A stretch of DNA of 64,000 nt from Alistipes sp. (GTDB taxonomy: Bacteria > Bacteroidota > Bacteroidia > Bacteroidales > Rikenellaceae): positions 1 through 64,000 of the forward strand of contig JAFYRB010000065.1 of assembly GCA_017559615.1 (NCBI GenBank). Direction: 5' to 3'. The position numbers and the translations under genes were made by a program. Shown one piece after another: positions 7,525 through 16,748 of this stretch. The notes beneath the pieces were generated by a model. The model was not told the DNA's origin. It made no database searches and saw only the letters and a list, made by a program, of their open reading frames with translations. Every line of letters begins with the position of its first letter. Position 1 is the first letter of the stretch.

Positions 7525-8940
7525 ATGCTTAGTTCACATATATCGCAACAAATTTACGCAAAATTATCGTTCGAAGCAACTTTTAACCAAAAAAAAATAA
7601 TCGAACAGCTCTCGGCGTGGTTGGCGGACGAGGATTATACGCGTATTTTTCTGATGAATGGATATGCGGGAACGGGAAAAACTTCGATAATTGCAGCCTT
7701 TGTTGTAGCGCTTAAGGAGTTGGGAATCAAGACGGTACTTCTTGCCCCGACGGGACGCGCTGCCAAGGTGCTGTCGCACTACTCGGGCGCTGACGCATTT
7801 ACAATTCATAAACGTATCTATCGTGAGCGCACGTTGACCGATTACGTCTCGAAATTCTCGTTGGACTATAATAAGGAGAAAAATACGATATTCATCGTAG
7901 ATGAGGCCTCGATGCTTGCAAGTGGCTCGAGTGATGATGCAACGTTCGGCTCGGGAAATTTGTTGGATGACCTTGTGCAGTATGTGCGCAGCGGTAAGGG
8001 GTGTAGATTGATGTTGGTGGGCGATGATGCGCAGCTGCCTCCTGTGGGTGATGATTATAGCCCTGCACTCGACCCTGTGTCGTTATTTCAGTATGGCGAG
8101 GTGGAGTATGGTACGATGGATGAGGTGGTGCGCCAGTCGCAAGATTCGGGCATACTTTTCAATGCTACGATGCTTCGCTGTATGCTCGAAAATCGCATCT
8201 TTGAGATTCCGAAATTCGATATGTCGTTTGCTGATTTTAAGAGTGTTGAGGGTGGCGAGTTACTTGAAACATTGCAAGATTGCTACGACCGTTATGGCCG
8301 TGACGAGACGATAATTATCACGCGCTCGAATAAGCGTGCTAACCGCTATAACGAGGGTGTGCGTCGCTATAATCTCTCGGCCGAGGAGGAGATTGAGAGT
8401 GGCGATATGTTGATGATTGTGAAGAATAATTATCACTACGCCGAGCGAGATGCCGAGTCGCCAATGTCGTTCGTTGCAAATGGTGATGTGGTGCGCCTGC
8501 GTCGCATCCGCCGCTTCGAGGATTTCTATGGATTTAGGTTCATAGATGCACAGGTGGAGTTCCCCGATTATGATGATTATCAGATGGATGTGAAGATTAT
8601 GCTCGATACGTTGGCCTCGGAGTCTCCATCGCTAACAAGCGAGCAGAGTCGAGCGCTTTTCTACGAAGTGGAGAAGGATTATCTCGATATTACCACAAAG
8701 GCGAAGCGCTATCGTGCTATCCGCGAGAATCCCCATTTCAACGCTATGCAGGTTAAGTTTGCCTATGCCGTAACGTGTCATAAGTCGCAGGGAGGTCAGT
8801 GGAAGGCAGTCTTTGTGGATAGGTGTCTTTTTGGCCAGGAGGAGATGTCGAAGGATATGCTCCGTTGGCTCTACACCGCCATTACGCGAGCGACGGAACG
8901 AGTCTACTTGGTAAATTTCGACGAGCGCTTCTTCGAGTAG
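7525..8940 (+). CDS. RecD-like ATP-dependent DNA helicase (SF1)
   Basis: A 471-aa superfamily-1 helicase core. Walker A GYAGTGKT is at residues 46-53 and Walker B VDEAS near 124-128. The UvrD_C_2-type end carries CHKSQGGQW near 418-426 and WLYTAITRA near 448-456. It resembles RecD/ExoV-alpha (Dda-like) but lacks the long N-terminal domain of RecD2 and has no RecB or RecC neighbours. It is therefore probably a stand-alone helicase used in repair or replication restart. It is divergent from the rsmD unit. ATG 7525 is chosen because it is the first in frame after the promoter-like box at 7481. Confidence 0.88.
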   Translation: MLSSHISQQIYAKLSFEATFNQKKIIEQLSAWLADEDYTRIFLMNGYAGTGKTSIIAAFVVALKELGIKTVLLAPTGRAAKVLSHYSGADAFTIHKRIYRERTLTDYVSKFSLDYNKEKNTIFIVDEASMLASGSSDDATFGSGNLLDDLVQYVRSGKGCRLMLVGDDAQLPPVGDDYSPALDPVSLFQYGEVEYGTMDEVVRQSQDSGILFNATMLRCMLENRIFEIPKFDMSFADFKSVEGGELLETLQDCYDRYGRDETIIITRSNKRANRYNEGVRRYNLSAEEEIESGDMLMIVKNNYHYAERDAESPMSFVANGDVVRLRRIRRFEDFYGFRFIDAQVEFPDYDDYQMDVKIMLDTLASESPSLTSEQSRALFYEVEKDYLDITTKAKRYRAIRENPHFNAMQVKFAYAVTCHKSQGGQWKAVFVDRCLFGQEEMSKDMLRWLYTAITRATERVYLVNFDERFFE

Positions 8941-9000
8941 TAGCGAGGTGGCTATTTTGCTAATTATTGGGGTGGTATATATTATACTACCCCATAATAT

Positions 9001-9031
9001 TTTGACTTTTAAAGAACATTTCGTAACTTTG
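9001..9031 (+). promoter_or_regulatory. Promoter of mutS
   Basis: TTTG (9001-9004), 19 nt, TAACTTTG (9024-9031): a near-perfect Bacteroidota promoter, 36 nt before the mutS start. Confidence 0.8.
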
Positions 9032-9066
9032 CAAGGTTGTAGTTACAGTAACAAAATAGTGCAATA

Positions 9067-11784
9067 ATGTGCCCAAGAGCAAAGAAAAATATCGCCGATG
9101 AGGTTGCAGAGAAGAGCCCTGCGAAGGAGGCAAAGGAGAAGAAGTATGTCGAGACGCCGCTGATGAAGCAGTACTACCAAATCAAGGCCGTACACCCCGA
9201 CGCAATACTTCTCTTTCGTGTTGGTGACTTCTACGAGACCTTCGGCGAGGATGCTATAAAGGCGAGTGGAATCCTCGGTATCACGCTCACACGACGTGCT
9301 AATGGCGCTGCGTCGTATGTCGAGTTGGCGGGTTTTCCGTATCACGCCTTGGATACCTATATGCCAAAGTTGGTGCGTGCTGGCGAGCGTGTTGCTATAT
9401 GTGAGCAGCTCGAGGACCCAAAGATGGTTAAGGGCCTTGTTAAGCGAGGTGTGGTGGAGATGGTTACTCCAGGTATCGTTATGGGCGAGAACCTCGTTGC
9501 GGGTAAGGAGAACACCTTCCTTGCATCGGTATATTTTGGTAAGAACATCACGGGCGTAGCATTCCTTGACCTCTCGACAGGCGAGTTCTACATCGCCGAG
9601 GGTGATGATATATATGTCGATAAGCTAATCTCAAACCTTCAGCCAAAGGAGATAGTCTTTCAGCGTGGTTATGAGGAGCGTTTTAACGACTCGTTTGGCT
9701 CGAAGCACTACACCTATCGCCTTGATGAGTGGGTGTTCTCGGAGAGTGTAAACCGCGATAAGCTCTGCTCGCAGTTGGGAGTCCCTTCGCTTAAGGGCTT
9801 CGGTATTGAGGCTATGACTGCGGGTATCTCGGCAGCGGGTTCGATACTCTACTATCTCGAGTTTACGGAGCATCGTCAGACTGCTCACATCTCATCTATA
9901 CAGCGCATCGACCGTGGTGACTCGGTGTGGATTGACCGCTTTACAATCCGCAACCTTGAGCTTTTTGCATCGAATAGCCAGACGGCAAAGTGTAGCTTCA
10001 CGGAGACCATCGACCGCACGCTTACGGCTATGGGTGGTCGTCAGCTGAAGCGTTGGGTGGCGATGCCACTTATGGATATTAGCAAGATACGCCTTCGTCA
10101 GGATATTGTTGAGAAGTTCGTGAAGGCTGCCGACTTTGCCGATGCTATGCGTGAGCAGATTGCCCTTGTGGGTGACTTGGAGCGTATCGCATCGCGCATC
10201 GCAACCGAGCGTGTAACACCTCGTGAGCTTGTGCAGTTGAAGCATTCGCTTGCGGCTATTGATGTTATCGCAGCGCTTATGAACTCTACCGACGACGATG
10301 CTCTACATCGCATCTCGTCGACGATTGACCCTCTTGAGGCTGTGCGTACACGCCTCGAGACGGAGATATTCCCCGATCCCGAGACCAATCAGATACAGAA
10401 GGGTGGCATCATCGCCTCGGGCGTATCTGCCGAGTTGGATGACCTTCGCCGCATCGCAATGCACGGCAAGGAGTATCTCTTGGCGCTTCAGCAGCGTGAG
10501 TGCGAGGCTACGGGAATTCCATCATTGAAGGTGGCATATAACAACGTCTTTGGCTACTATATCGAGGTGCGTAACACACATAAGGATAAGGTTCCAGAGT
10601 CGTGGATTCGCAAGCAGACGCTTACGGGTGCGGAGCGATATATCACCCAGGAGTTGAAGGAGTACGAGGAGAAGATTATGGGTGCCGAGGAGCGTATTCT
10701 GCAAATAGAGGCGCAGATATATGCCGATATCGTGGCCTTCGTGGCGCGCCATCTTGTGGCGTTGCAGCGTGATGCTCGCGTTGTGGCACGTATGGATTGC
10801 TTGCAGTCGTTGGCACGTATCGCTACGGAGCGTCGCTATGTTCGTCCCGAGGTGGATGACTCAACGATTATTGATATCAAGCAGGGCCGTCACCCAGTGA
10901 TTGAAACACTGATGCCAATGGGCCAGGAGTATATCCCTAACGATGTTCGTCTTGACCAGGAGGAGCAGCAGATTATAGTTATCACAGGACCTAATATGTC
11001 GGGTAAGTCGGCACTCTTGCGCCAGACTGCGCTTATAGTTCTTATGGCGCAGATGGGTTCGTTTGTGCCTGCGAAGTCGGCAAAGATAGGTATCGTGGAT
11101 AAGATATTTACGCGCGTTGGTGCGTCGGATAATCTTGCCGAGGGAGAGTCTACGTTTATGGTCGAGATGCTCGAGTCGGCAAGTATCCTGAATAATATCT
11201 CGGAGCGCAGCCTTGTGTTGTTGGATGAGATTGGTCGTGGTACAAGCACCTATGATGGAATCTCTATTGCGTGGGCTATGGTGGAGTATCTCCATAATAA
11301 TGGTCAGGGTGCAGCCAAGACGCTCTTTGCTACACACTACCACGAGCTTAACGAGTTGGAGAATATGCTTCCTCGCGTCAAGAACTACCACGTTACGGTA
11401 AAGGAGGTCGATAAGACGATTGTATTTTTGCGCAAGTTGGTGCGCGGAGGTACGGAACACTCGTTTGGTATCCACGTGGCGCGTATGTCGGGTATGCCAC
11501 GCTCGGTGGTGTCGCGTGCCGAGGCTATACTTCAAAACCTTGAGAAGGTTTATGGCTCGGGCGAGATTGTGCCTACGGGAGGCGTTACGCAGCGTGCGAA
11601 GAAGCGTAACGTTGGCGAGGTTGCTGCGGCGTCGAAGGATAATATTCAGTTGTCGATGTTCCAGCTCGATGACCCTGTTCTGGTAGCTATTCGTGACCAG
11701 ATTAAGGGTTTGGATATCAACTCGTTGACACCTCTTGAGGCGTTGAATAAACTTAATGAGATAAAGCGTATTACAGGATTATAA
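9067..11784 (+). CDS. mutS: DNA mismatch repair protein MutS
   Basis: A 905-aa homodimeric ATPase that recognises mismatches and recruits MutL. The mismatch-reading Phe-x-Glu is at F55-Y-E57 in the GDFYETF block. The connector, lever and clamp domains are intact. Walker A GPNMSGKS lies near 641-648, with LLDEIGRGTSTYDG (Walker B and signature) near 717-730 and FATHYHEL near 757-764. The helix-turn-helix dimer region follows, then a C-terminal tail ending NKLNEIKRITGL. A Lys/Glu-rich N-terminal extension of about 25 residues precedes the core. It is followed after one nucleotide by a small membrane-protein gene, implying co-transcription. Confidence 0.98.
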   Translation: MCPRAKKNIADEVAEKSPAKEAKEKKYVETPLMKQYYQIKAVHPDAILLFRVGDFYETFGEDAIKASGILGITLTRRANGAASYVELAGFPYHALDTYMPKLVRAGERVAICEQLEDPKMVKGLVKRGVVEMVTPGIVMGENLVAGKENTFLASVYFGKNITGVAFLDLSTGEFYIAEGDDIYVDKLISNLQPKEIVFQRGYEERFNDSFGSKHYTYRLDEWVFSESVNRDKLCSQLGVPSLKGFGIEAMTAGISAAGSILYYLEFTEHRQTAHISSIQRIDRGDSVWIDRFTIRNLELFASNSQTAKCSFTETIDRTLTAMGGRQLKRWVAMPLMDISKIRLRQDIVEKFVKAADFADAMREQIALVGDLERIASRIATERVTPRELVQLKHSLAAIDVIAALMNSTDDDALHRISSTIDPLEAVRTRLETEIFPDPETNQIQKGGIIASGVSAELDDLRRIAMHGKEYLLALQQRECEATGIPSLKVAYNNVFGYYIEVRNTHKDKVPESWIRKQTLTGAERYITQELKEYEEKIMGAEERILQIEAQIYADIVAFVARHLVALQRDARVVARMDCLQSLARIATERRYVRPEVDDSTIIDIKQGRHPVIETLMPMGQEYIPNDVRLDQEEQQIIVITGPNMSGKSALLRQTALIVLMAQMGSFVPAKSAKIGIVDKIFTRVGASDNLAEGESTFMVEMLESASILNNISERSLVLLDEIGRGTSTYDGISIAWAMVEYLHNNGQGAAKTLFATHYHELNELENMLPRVKNYHVTVKEVDKTIVFLRKLVRGGTEHSFGIHVARMSGMPRSVVSRAEAILQNLEKVYGSGEIVPTGGVTQRAKKRNVGEVAAASKDNIQLSMFQLDDPVLVAIRDQIKGLDINSLTPLEALNKLNEIKRITGL

Positions 11785-11785
11785 T

Positions 11786-12475
11786 ATGACTACACAGGAA
11801 CAATACGTAGCACGCCTCAAGGAGTTCGTAGAGGCGAAATTCGGCCGTAGCATCACCTCGTTGGAGGATTGCGATGCCTTGAGTGAGGCTGTGGGTGAGG
11901 CTACCAACATAAAACTCGATAGCCGTGCCTTTATGCCTATCTTTGTTCACGATTCGCGTGCTGTTGCGCCACGCCCTGTGACGCTATCGACGTTGGCTCG
12001 CTACCTCGGTTATAATAGTTGGAGTGAGTTCTGTACCTCGAGCAATGTTCTTCCAGCCGAGGATACGGATGTAATTCCTGTTGTTCGTCGCTGGGGTGTT
12101 ATCATCCTTACGGCTTTGGCTATCGTAGTGGTGGCGGGTGCGATAATCTTCCTTATTCGTGCGGTGGATGGCGATAAGAGTAAGGTTGATAATCGACATC
12201 TTGAGGTTGTGGAGCGTGTGGAGCAGCGCTGGGTGGCACGTACTATGGAGGAGTGTAACGCTATGCGTGCCTATAAGAGCGACTCTACGTATGTCGATAT
12301 GCTCGATGCCTTCGCTTTGGAGTATAACGAGTTGTTAGACGTGGAGGTGTTGCGTGATATCCGTGATGCGGTCGATGGCGAGGATATCTCAATTAGTGAT
12401 GAGAATCTAGCGGCACACGCCGACACAATTGCTAATAGGTGTCGAGCGATGTACAATGTATTATATAAGGAGTAG
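11786..12475 (+). CDS. Small single-pass membrane protein downstream of mutS
   Basis: 229 aa, not assigned to a named family. The N-terminal part (1-90) is soluble and contains TLSTLARYLGYNSWSEFC (about 67-83), a helix pattern seen in small DNA-binding-like N-domains of Bacteroidota proteins. One transmembrane helix is at 104-126, and a charged helical C-terminal half is predicted outside the cytoplasm. The ATG lies one nucleotide after the mutS stop, so it is translated from the mutS message. Its stop codon lies inside the terminator stem. The link with mismatch repair is positional only. Confidence 0.7.
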   Translation: MTTQEQYVARLKEFVEAKFGRSITSLEDCDALSEAVGEATNIKLDSRAFMPIFVHDSRAVAPRPVTLSTLARYLGYNSWSEFCTSSNVLPAEDTDVIPVVRRWGVIILTALAIVVVAGAIIFLIRAVDGDKSKVDNRHLEVVERVEQRWVARTMEECNAMRAYKSDSTYVDMLDAFALEYNELLDVEVLRDIRDAVDGEDISISDENLAAHADTIANRCRAMYNVLYKE

Positions 12476-12495
12476 ACGAATCTACTCCTTTTTTT
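12467..12495 (+). terminator. Terminator after the mutS unit
   Basis: A 10-bp stem AAGGAGTAGA (12467-12476) with TCTACTCCTT (12481-12490), CGAA loop, then a T run. It contains the stop codon of the preceding gene and abuts the stop of the convergent lipocalin gene. Confidence 0.85.
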
Positions 12496-13015
12496 ATTTT
12501 GTCTGCTTCACCCATATCAGCTTCGAGGTGTCATAGCCTCGCTTCTGCGCTATGTCGAGGATATGGGATATCGTTACTTCGGGGAGCTGTGGCGTACGTG
12601 ATAGTATCCATAGGTACTTTGGCGAGTGGCTGCCTACGAGTGCCCAGTCGTAATCCTTGCCGAGAGCCAAGATGTTGTAGTCGGAGTAGAAGAACCAGAA
12701 GAACGATACGCGTAGTTGTCCTGTGCGCTCACCCTTCTTTGCCTTGCCCGTCGATACGTTGAACTTTCCGGTGTGGCTGTTGTATCCGCTATTTTCGACC
12801 AAAATCTTACCATCGGGGAGTAGGGTGTAGTATGCCTTGCATCGCTCGAGGTTGCGCTCGAAGCTATGGTCGTAGCGTGCTAACTCATACCACGCGCCCA
12901 TATATCTATCAACATTTAGCTCACTAACCGTTGTGCGGTCAATCTCGGTGTGCTGTGCATTACATCCTGCGGTAGTCATAATAAGTGCGGTTAAAATAAG
13001 TGTAAATATCTTCAT
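12494..13015 (-). CDS. Lipocalin-family lipoprotein (Blc-like)
   Basis: 173 aa with a lipoprotein signal (lipobox TTAGC, Cys18). It is therefore probably anchored in the outer membrane and binds a lipid or other hydrophobic ligand. The lipocalin signature is clear: YMGAWYELARYDHSFERNL near 39-57 contains the GxWYE core, and the strand SDYNILALGKDYDWALVG near 110-127 is typical of bacterial Blc. Length matches the family. It is monocistronic and convergent with the mutS unit, sharing the intervening hairpin region. Confidence 0.9.
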   Translation of the reverse strand: MKIFTLILTALIMTTAGCNAQHTEIDRTTVSELNVDRYMGAWYELARYDHSFERNLERCKAYYTLLPDGKILVENSGYNSHTGKFNVSTGKAKKGERTGQLRVSFFWFFYSDYNILALGKDYDWALVGSHSPKYLWILSRTPQLPEVTISHILDIAQKRGYDTSKLIWVKQTK

Positions 13016-13060
13016 AACGTGATGTTTTGGCGGCTACGATGCAGATATTATGCCACAAAA

Positions 13061-13091
13061 AAATGAGGTTGGCCCCGAAAAGGTCAACCTC
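13061..13091 (-). terminator. Terminator of the M20 peptidase gene
   Basis: Stem GAGGTTG (13091-13085) with CAACCTC (13071-13065) on the minus strand, followed by a seven-T run. Confidence 0.75.
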
Positions 13092-13114
13092 ACCGATAGG
13101 ATATGCTACGCTCC

Positions 13115-14485
13115 TTATTTCATCTCTGCGAAATACTTGTAGAAGTATGGCAATGTCTCCAAGCCCTTGTAGAACTGGTCAAGACCATAGCTCTCGTTAG
13201 GCGAGTGGATAGCATCCTTCGAAAGACCGAAGCCAAGCAAAATTGACTTGATGCCGAGGATGTTCTCGAAGCCCGAGATGATAGGAATAGAACCACCAGA
13301 GTAGAATGGAAGTGGGGTAATACCGAAGGTTGTCTCTACGGCCTTCTCCGCAGCCTTGTATGCTGGAAGATCGGTAGGAGATACGTAAGGTGCGCCACCG
13401 TGCAAGAACTCAACCTTCACCTTTACGCTCTTTGGAGCAATACGCTTGAAGTGCTTCTCGAAGAGCTTTGCAATCTTCTTAAAGTCCTGATTAGGAACAA
13501 GACGCATCGAAATCTTTGCGTATGCCTTCGAAGGGATAACGGTCTTTGTACCCTCGCCAGTGTAACCACTCCAGATACCGTTTACGTCCAACGATGGACG
13601 GATACCTGTGCGCTCCATAGTTGTGTAGTCTACCTCACCTGCTACGTCACCCAAATCGAGAGCCTTCTTGTACTCGTCGAGTGAGAATGGTGCCTTGTTC
13701 AATGCGCGGCGCTCTGCATCCGAGAGGATACGTACGTCGTCGTAGAAGCCAGGGATAGTCACGCGACCAAACTCATCGGTAAGCGATGCCACGAGCTTTG
13801 CAAGTACGTTAGCAGGGTTTGCCACAGCACCACCAAAAAGACCAGAGTGGAGATCCTTATCTGGACCTGTAACCTCCACCTGCATATATGTCAAACCGCG
13901 CAAACCAGCTGTGATGGTTGGGGTGTCGAGGCCAATCATCGAGGTATCAGATACAAGGATGATGTCGGCCTTGAGGAGCTTCTTATTATCGGCGCAGAAC
14001 TTATACAAGCTTGGTGAACCAATCTCCTCCTCGCCCTCGAGCATAAACTTAACGTTGCAAGGAAGGGTGTCGGTCGCTACCATCGCCTCGAAAGCCTTAG
14101 CGTGCATATAGAGCTGTCCCTTATCGTCATCCGCGCCACGGCACCAGATGCGGCCATCCTTAATCTCTGGCTCGAATGGATTTGTCTTCCACTCGTCGAT
14201 AGGGTCCTCTGGCATTACGTCGTAGTGGCCATATACCAATACGGTCTTAGCCTTTGGGTCTATAATCTTCTCGGCATATACCACAGGGTTACCCTCCGTA
14301 GGCATCACCTCCGCACGGTCGGCACCCGCCTTAACGAGCGATGCTGCGAGCCACTCTGCACAACGAACCATATCGTTCTTGTGAAGTGATGGCTGTGCGC
14401 TGATTGAAGGGATGCGAAGAAGGTCGAATAACTCCTCGAGGAAGCGCTCTTTGTTCTTGTCGATGTACTCGGTTGCTAGTTTCAT
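13115..14485 (-). CDS. M20 family metallo-dipeptidase
   Basis: 456-aa cytosolic di-zinc peptidase of the CNDP/PepV-like M20 group, expected to hydrolyse dipeptides. Metal and catalytic residues are visible: GHYDVMP at 86-92 (His87, catalytic Asp89), RGADDDKG at 116-123 (bridging Asp), GEEEIGS at 151-157 (catalytic Glu and metal Glu), and SDTSM near 183-187. HSGLFGG near 213-219, in the dimerisation lid, contributes to substrate binding. A C-terminal metal His is expected in the SPNESYG region. There is no signal peptide. It is a single gene with its own promoter and terminator. Confidence 0.93.
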   Translation of the reverse strand: MKLATEYIDKNKERFLEELFDLLRIPSISAQPSLHKNDMVRCAEWLAASLVKAGADRAEVMPTEGNPVVYAEKIIDPKAKTVLVYGHYDVMPEDPIDEWKTNPFEPEIKDGRIWCRGADDDKGQLYMHAKAFEAMVATDTLPCNVKFMLEGEEEIGSPSLYKFCADNKKLLKADIILVSDTSMIGLDTPTITAGLRGLTYMQVEVTGPDKDLHSGLFGGAVANPANVLAKLVASLTDEFGRVTIPGFYDDVRILSDAERRALNKAPFSLDEYKKALDLGDVAGEVDYTTMERTGIRPSLDVNGIWSGYTGEGTKTVIPSKAYAKISMRLVPNQDFKKIAKLFEKHFKRIAPKSVKVKVEFLHGGAPYVSPTDLPAYKAAEKAVETTFGITPLPFYSGGSIPIISGFENILGIKSILLGFGLSKDAIHSPNESYGLDQFYKGLETLPYFYKYFAEMK

Positions 14486-14536
14486 AGTATCTATTGTTTT
14501 AAGGTTTTACGTAATATCAGCAAAATCCTGATTTTG

Positions 14537-14567
14537 CAAAGTTATAAAAATAAGATAGTATTTGCAA
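14537..14567 (-). promoter_or_regulatory. Promoter of the M20 peptidase gene
   Basis: TAACTTTG at 14544-14537 (minus strand), with TTG at 14567-14565 (20-nt spacer), 52 nt before the start codon. Confidence 0.65.
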
Positions 14568-14607
14568 GATTTTCGCCTTCGATAAGGAGTATTTAAATAA
14601 TTATGCT

Positions 14608-14615
14608 TACCTTTG
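14608..14615 (+). promoter_or_regulatory. Promoter -7 box of the DUF5020/NCS2 unit
   Basis: TACCTTTG lies 30 nt before the DUF5020 start; a -33 box is not obvious. Confidence 0.55.
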
Positions 14616-14645
14616 TAGTATATACAACTAAACACTAGCCTAAAT

Positions 14646-15356
14646 ATGAGAATTTCTAACATCATCTATTCGGTTTTGGCTATGGTGCTTGTTATTGTGC
14701 CAACAAGAGCCTCTGCGCAGAATGTGCAGCTACACTACGATTTGGGTCGTAATGCCGCAACAACAACTGTCGAGATGTTCCGCCCCGATGCGGGAGGTAG
14801 CACCTTCTTCTTTGTTGATATGGACTACTCACCAAAGGTTAGCGGTGCTTATTGGGAGATTGCCCGAGAGTTTAACTTCTGGCAAGATAGCAAGGTGAAT
14901 TGGCTCTCGGTACACGTCGAGTATAACGGCGGTTTGAATACCGTAGCAGGCTCGTTCAATAACTCTATCTTGGCAGGTTTGACATACTCTGGTCACTCGA
15001 AAGATTGGAGCAAGACGTGGTCGGTAACCGCATCGTATAAGGTTATTCCAGGCACGATAGCTCTTAACGGCGAGAAGCAGCCTCATAATTTCCAGATTAC
15101 GGGCGTATGGAACCTCGACTTCTTCGACCATTGGCTCTCGTTCAATGGTTTTGCTGATTTCTGGCGCGAGGCACGCCCTTGGCAGGGTACAAAGTGTATC
15201 TTCATTACCGAGCCACAGTTGTGGGTGAATCTCAATAAAATCGAGGGTTGGGAGAAGATTAACTTGAGTGTCGGCACCGAGATTGAGATGTCGTGCAACT
15301 TTGTGCAGAAGGGCTTTAAGGTTATGCCTACTGCGGCCCTAAAATGGACTTTCTAA
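14646..15356 (+). CDS. DUF5020 family outer-membrane protein (Tsx-like)
   Basis: 236 aa with a Sec signal peptide (cleavage after TRASA, about residue 24). The mature part is made of alternating amphipathic beta strands ending in Trp-Thr-Phe, as expected of an outer-membrane barrel. The aromatic-rich strands fit DUF5020, which is related to the Tsx nucleoside-specific channel. It is followed 21 nt later by a purine permease gene, so the pair probably moves nucleobases or nucleosides across the outer and then the inner membrane. Family call is good; substrate is inferred from the neighbour. Confidence 0.8.
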   Translation: MRISNIIYSVLAMVLVIVPTRASAQNVQLHYDLGRNAATTTVEMFRPDAGGSTFFFVDMDYSPKVSGAYWEIAREFNFWQDSKVNWLSVHVEYNGGLNTVAGSFNNSILAGLTYSGHSKDWSKTWSVTASYKVIPGTIALNGEKQPHNFQITGVWNLDFFDHWLSFNGFADFWREARPWQGTKCIFITEPQLWVNLNKIEGWEKINLSVGTEIEMSCNFVQKGFKVMPTAALKWTF

Positions 15357-15377
15357 TAGCTTAAAATTTAAATAAAT

Positions 15378-16670
15378 ATGTTGAAGAAATTATTCGGTTT
15401 TAACCCTGCGGAGACCACAATTCGTAAGGAGATTGTGGCGGGAATCACAACGTTCCTTACGATGTCCTACATCCTTGCCGTAAACCCTTCGATGTTTAGC
15501 CTCTTGGATGGTATGCCTGGTGGCGCGGTCTTTACTTCTACGGCCTTGGCGGCTATCATCGGCTGTCTTGCTATGGCTTTTTGGGGTAAGTTGCCTTTTG
15601 GTCTTGCTCCAGGTATGGGCCTCAATGCCTTCTTTGTTTATAGCGTCTGCTTGGGTATGGGCTACTCGTGGCAGTTTGCCCTCACGGCGGTATTTATCGA
15701 GGGACTTATCTTTATATTACTTACGCTAACGAATGTCCGCGAGGCGATTGTCAATGCCATACCTTTGAGCCTACGTAATGCGATTGGTGCGGGTATCGGA
15801 CTCTTTATTGCCTTTATCGGTTTGACAAGCTCGGGTGTGGTGGTAAGCGACCCGGCTACGTTTGTAACCTTGGGTGATATAACATCTGGCTCTGGATTAT
15901 TGGCCCTTATTGGCTTGGTAATCACAGGTATACTCTTTATGCGTAACGTCCCTGGTGCTATCCTTATAGGTATCCTTATTACTATGGTTATCGGCATTGC
16001 GATGGGTGTTACGGAGTTCAAAGGTGTGGTATCTCACCCCGAGTCTATCGCTCCTATCTTCTGCAAGTTTGAGTTCGAGAATGTCTTTACACTCGATATG
16101 CTCGTTGTGGTATTTACCTTCCTCTTTATTGATATGTTCGACACTGTAGGTACCCTTGTTGGTGTATGTACCAAGGCTAATATGATTGATAAGGATGGTA
16201 AGATTAGCCGTATCCGTCAAGCGTTTATGGCTGATGCTATTGCTACTACGGCGGGTGCTGTGCTTGGTACATCTACAACTACGACATACGTCGAGAGTGC
16301 TGCGGGTGTGGCGCAAGGTGGTCGTTCGGGCCTTACGGCCTTCTCTGTTGCGGTATGCTTCGCTATTGCGTTGTTCTTCTCTCCGCTCTTCCTCTCAATC
16401 CCTGCGGCAGCCACAGCCCCTGCGCTTATTATCGTAGGATTGTTGATGTTGGAGCCTATCACAAAGATTCCGTGGAATAAACTAACCGAGGCGATACCAG
16501 CCTTTATATGTATCGTTATGATGCCATTTACCTACTCTATTTCGAACGGCATTTTGCTCGGAATGATTGCCTACGTATTGATTAACGTGGTGTCGGGCAA
16601 CTATAAGCAGATTACCCCTACGATGTATATTCTTGCTCTGTTGTTCATCCTCAAGTTTATCTACATCTAA
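15378..16670 (+). CDS. NCS2 family purine permease (AzgA-like)
   Basis: 430-aa inner-membrane nucleobase transporter of the NCS2 AzgA subgroup (adenine, guanine or hypoxanthine uptake with protons). The N-terminus TTIRKEIVAGITTFLTMSYILAVNP is cut by the typical helix-1 pattern, APGMGLNAFF lies near 76-85, and the TM8-TM10 region has TFLFIDMFDTVGTLVG and GTSTTTTYVESAAG. About 12-14 membrane segments are present. It is co-transcribed with the upstream DUF5020 barrel and closed by a strong terminator. Confidence 0.95.
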   Translation: MLKKLFGFNPAETTIRKEIVAGITTFLTMSYILAVNPSMFSLLDGMPGGAVFTSTALAAIIGCLAMAFWGKLPFGLAPGMGLNAFFVYSVCLGMGYSWQFALTAVFIEGLIFILLTLTNVREAIVNAIPLSLRNAIGAGIGLFIAFIGLTSSGVVVSDPATFVTLGDITSGSGLLALIGLVITGILFMRNVPGAILIGILITMVIGIAMGVTEFKGVVSHPESIAPIFCKFEFENVFTLDMLVVVFTFLFIDMFDTVGTLVGVCTKANMIDKDGKISRIRQAFMADAIATTAGAVLGTSTTTTYVESAAGVAQGGRSGLTAFSVAVCFAIALFFSPLFLSIPAAATAPALIIVGLLMLEPITKIPWNKLTEAIPAFICIVMMPFTYSISNGILLGMIAYVLINVVSGNYKQITPTMYILALLFILKFIYI

Positions 16671-16691
16671 CGGCTCCTTGATAGCAAAACT

Positions 16692-16728
16692 AAAGGCGAC
16701 CTTCCTTATGCGGGAGGTCGCCTTTTTT
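16692..16728 (+). terminator. Terminator of the DUF5020/NCS2 unit
   Basis: GGCGACC (16695-16701) pairs with GGTCGCC (16716-16722), with extra inner pairing and flanking AAA/TTTTTT. Confidence 0.85.
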
Positions 16729-16748
16729 ATGCCTAATATAGAGTTGTG

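Noticed and set aside
10861..11535. Open frame of about 224 codons opposite mutS
   Set aside because: Shadow frame antisense to conserved MutS motifs; His/Arg-rich low-quality composition.
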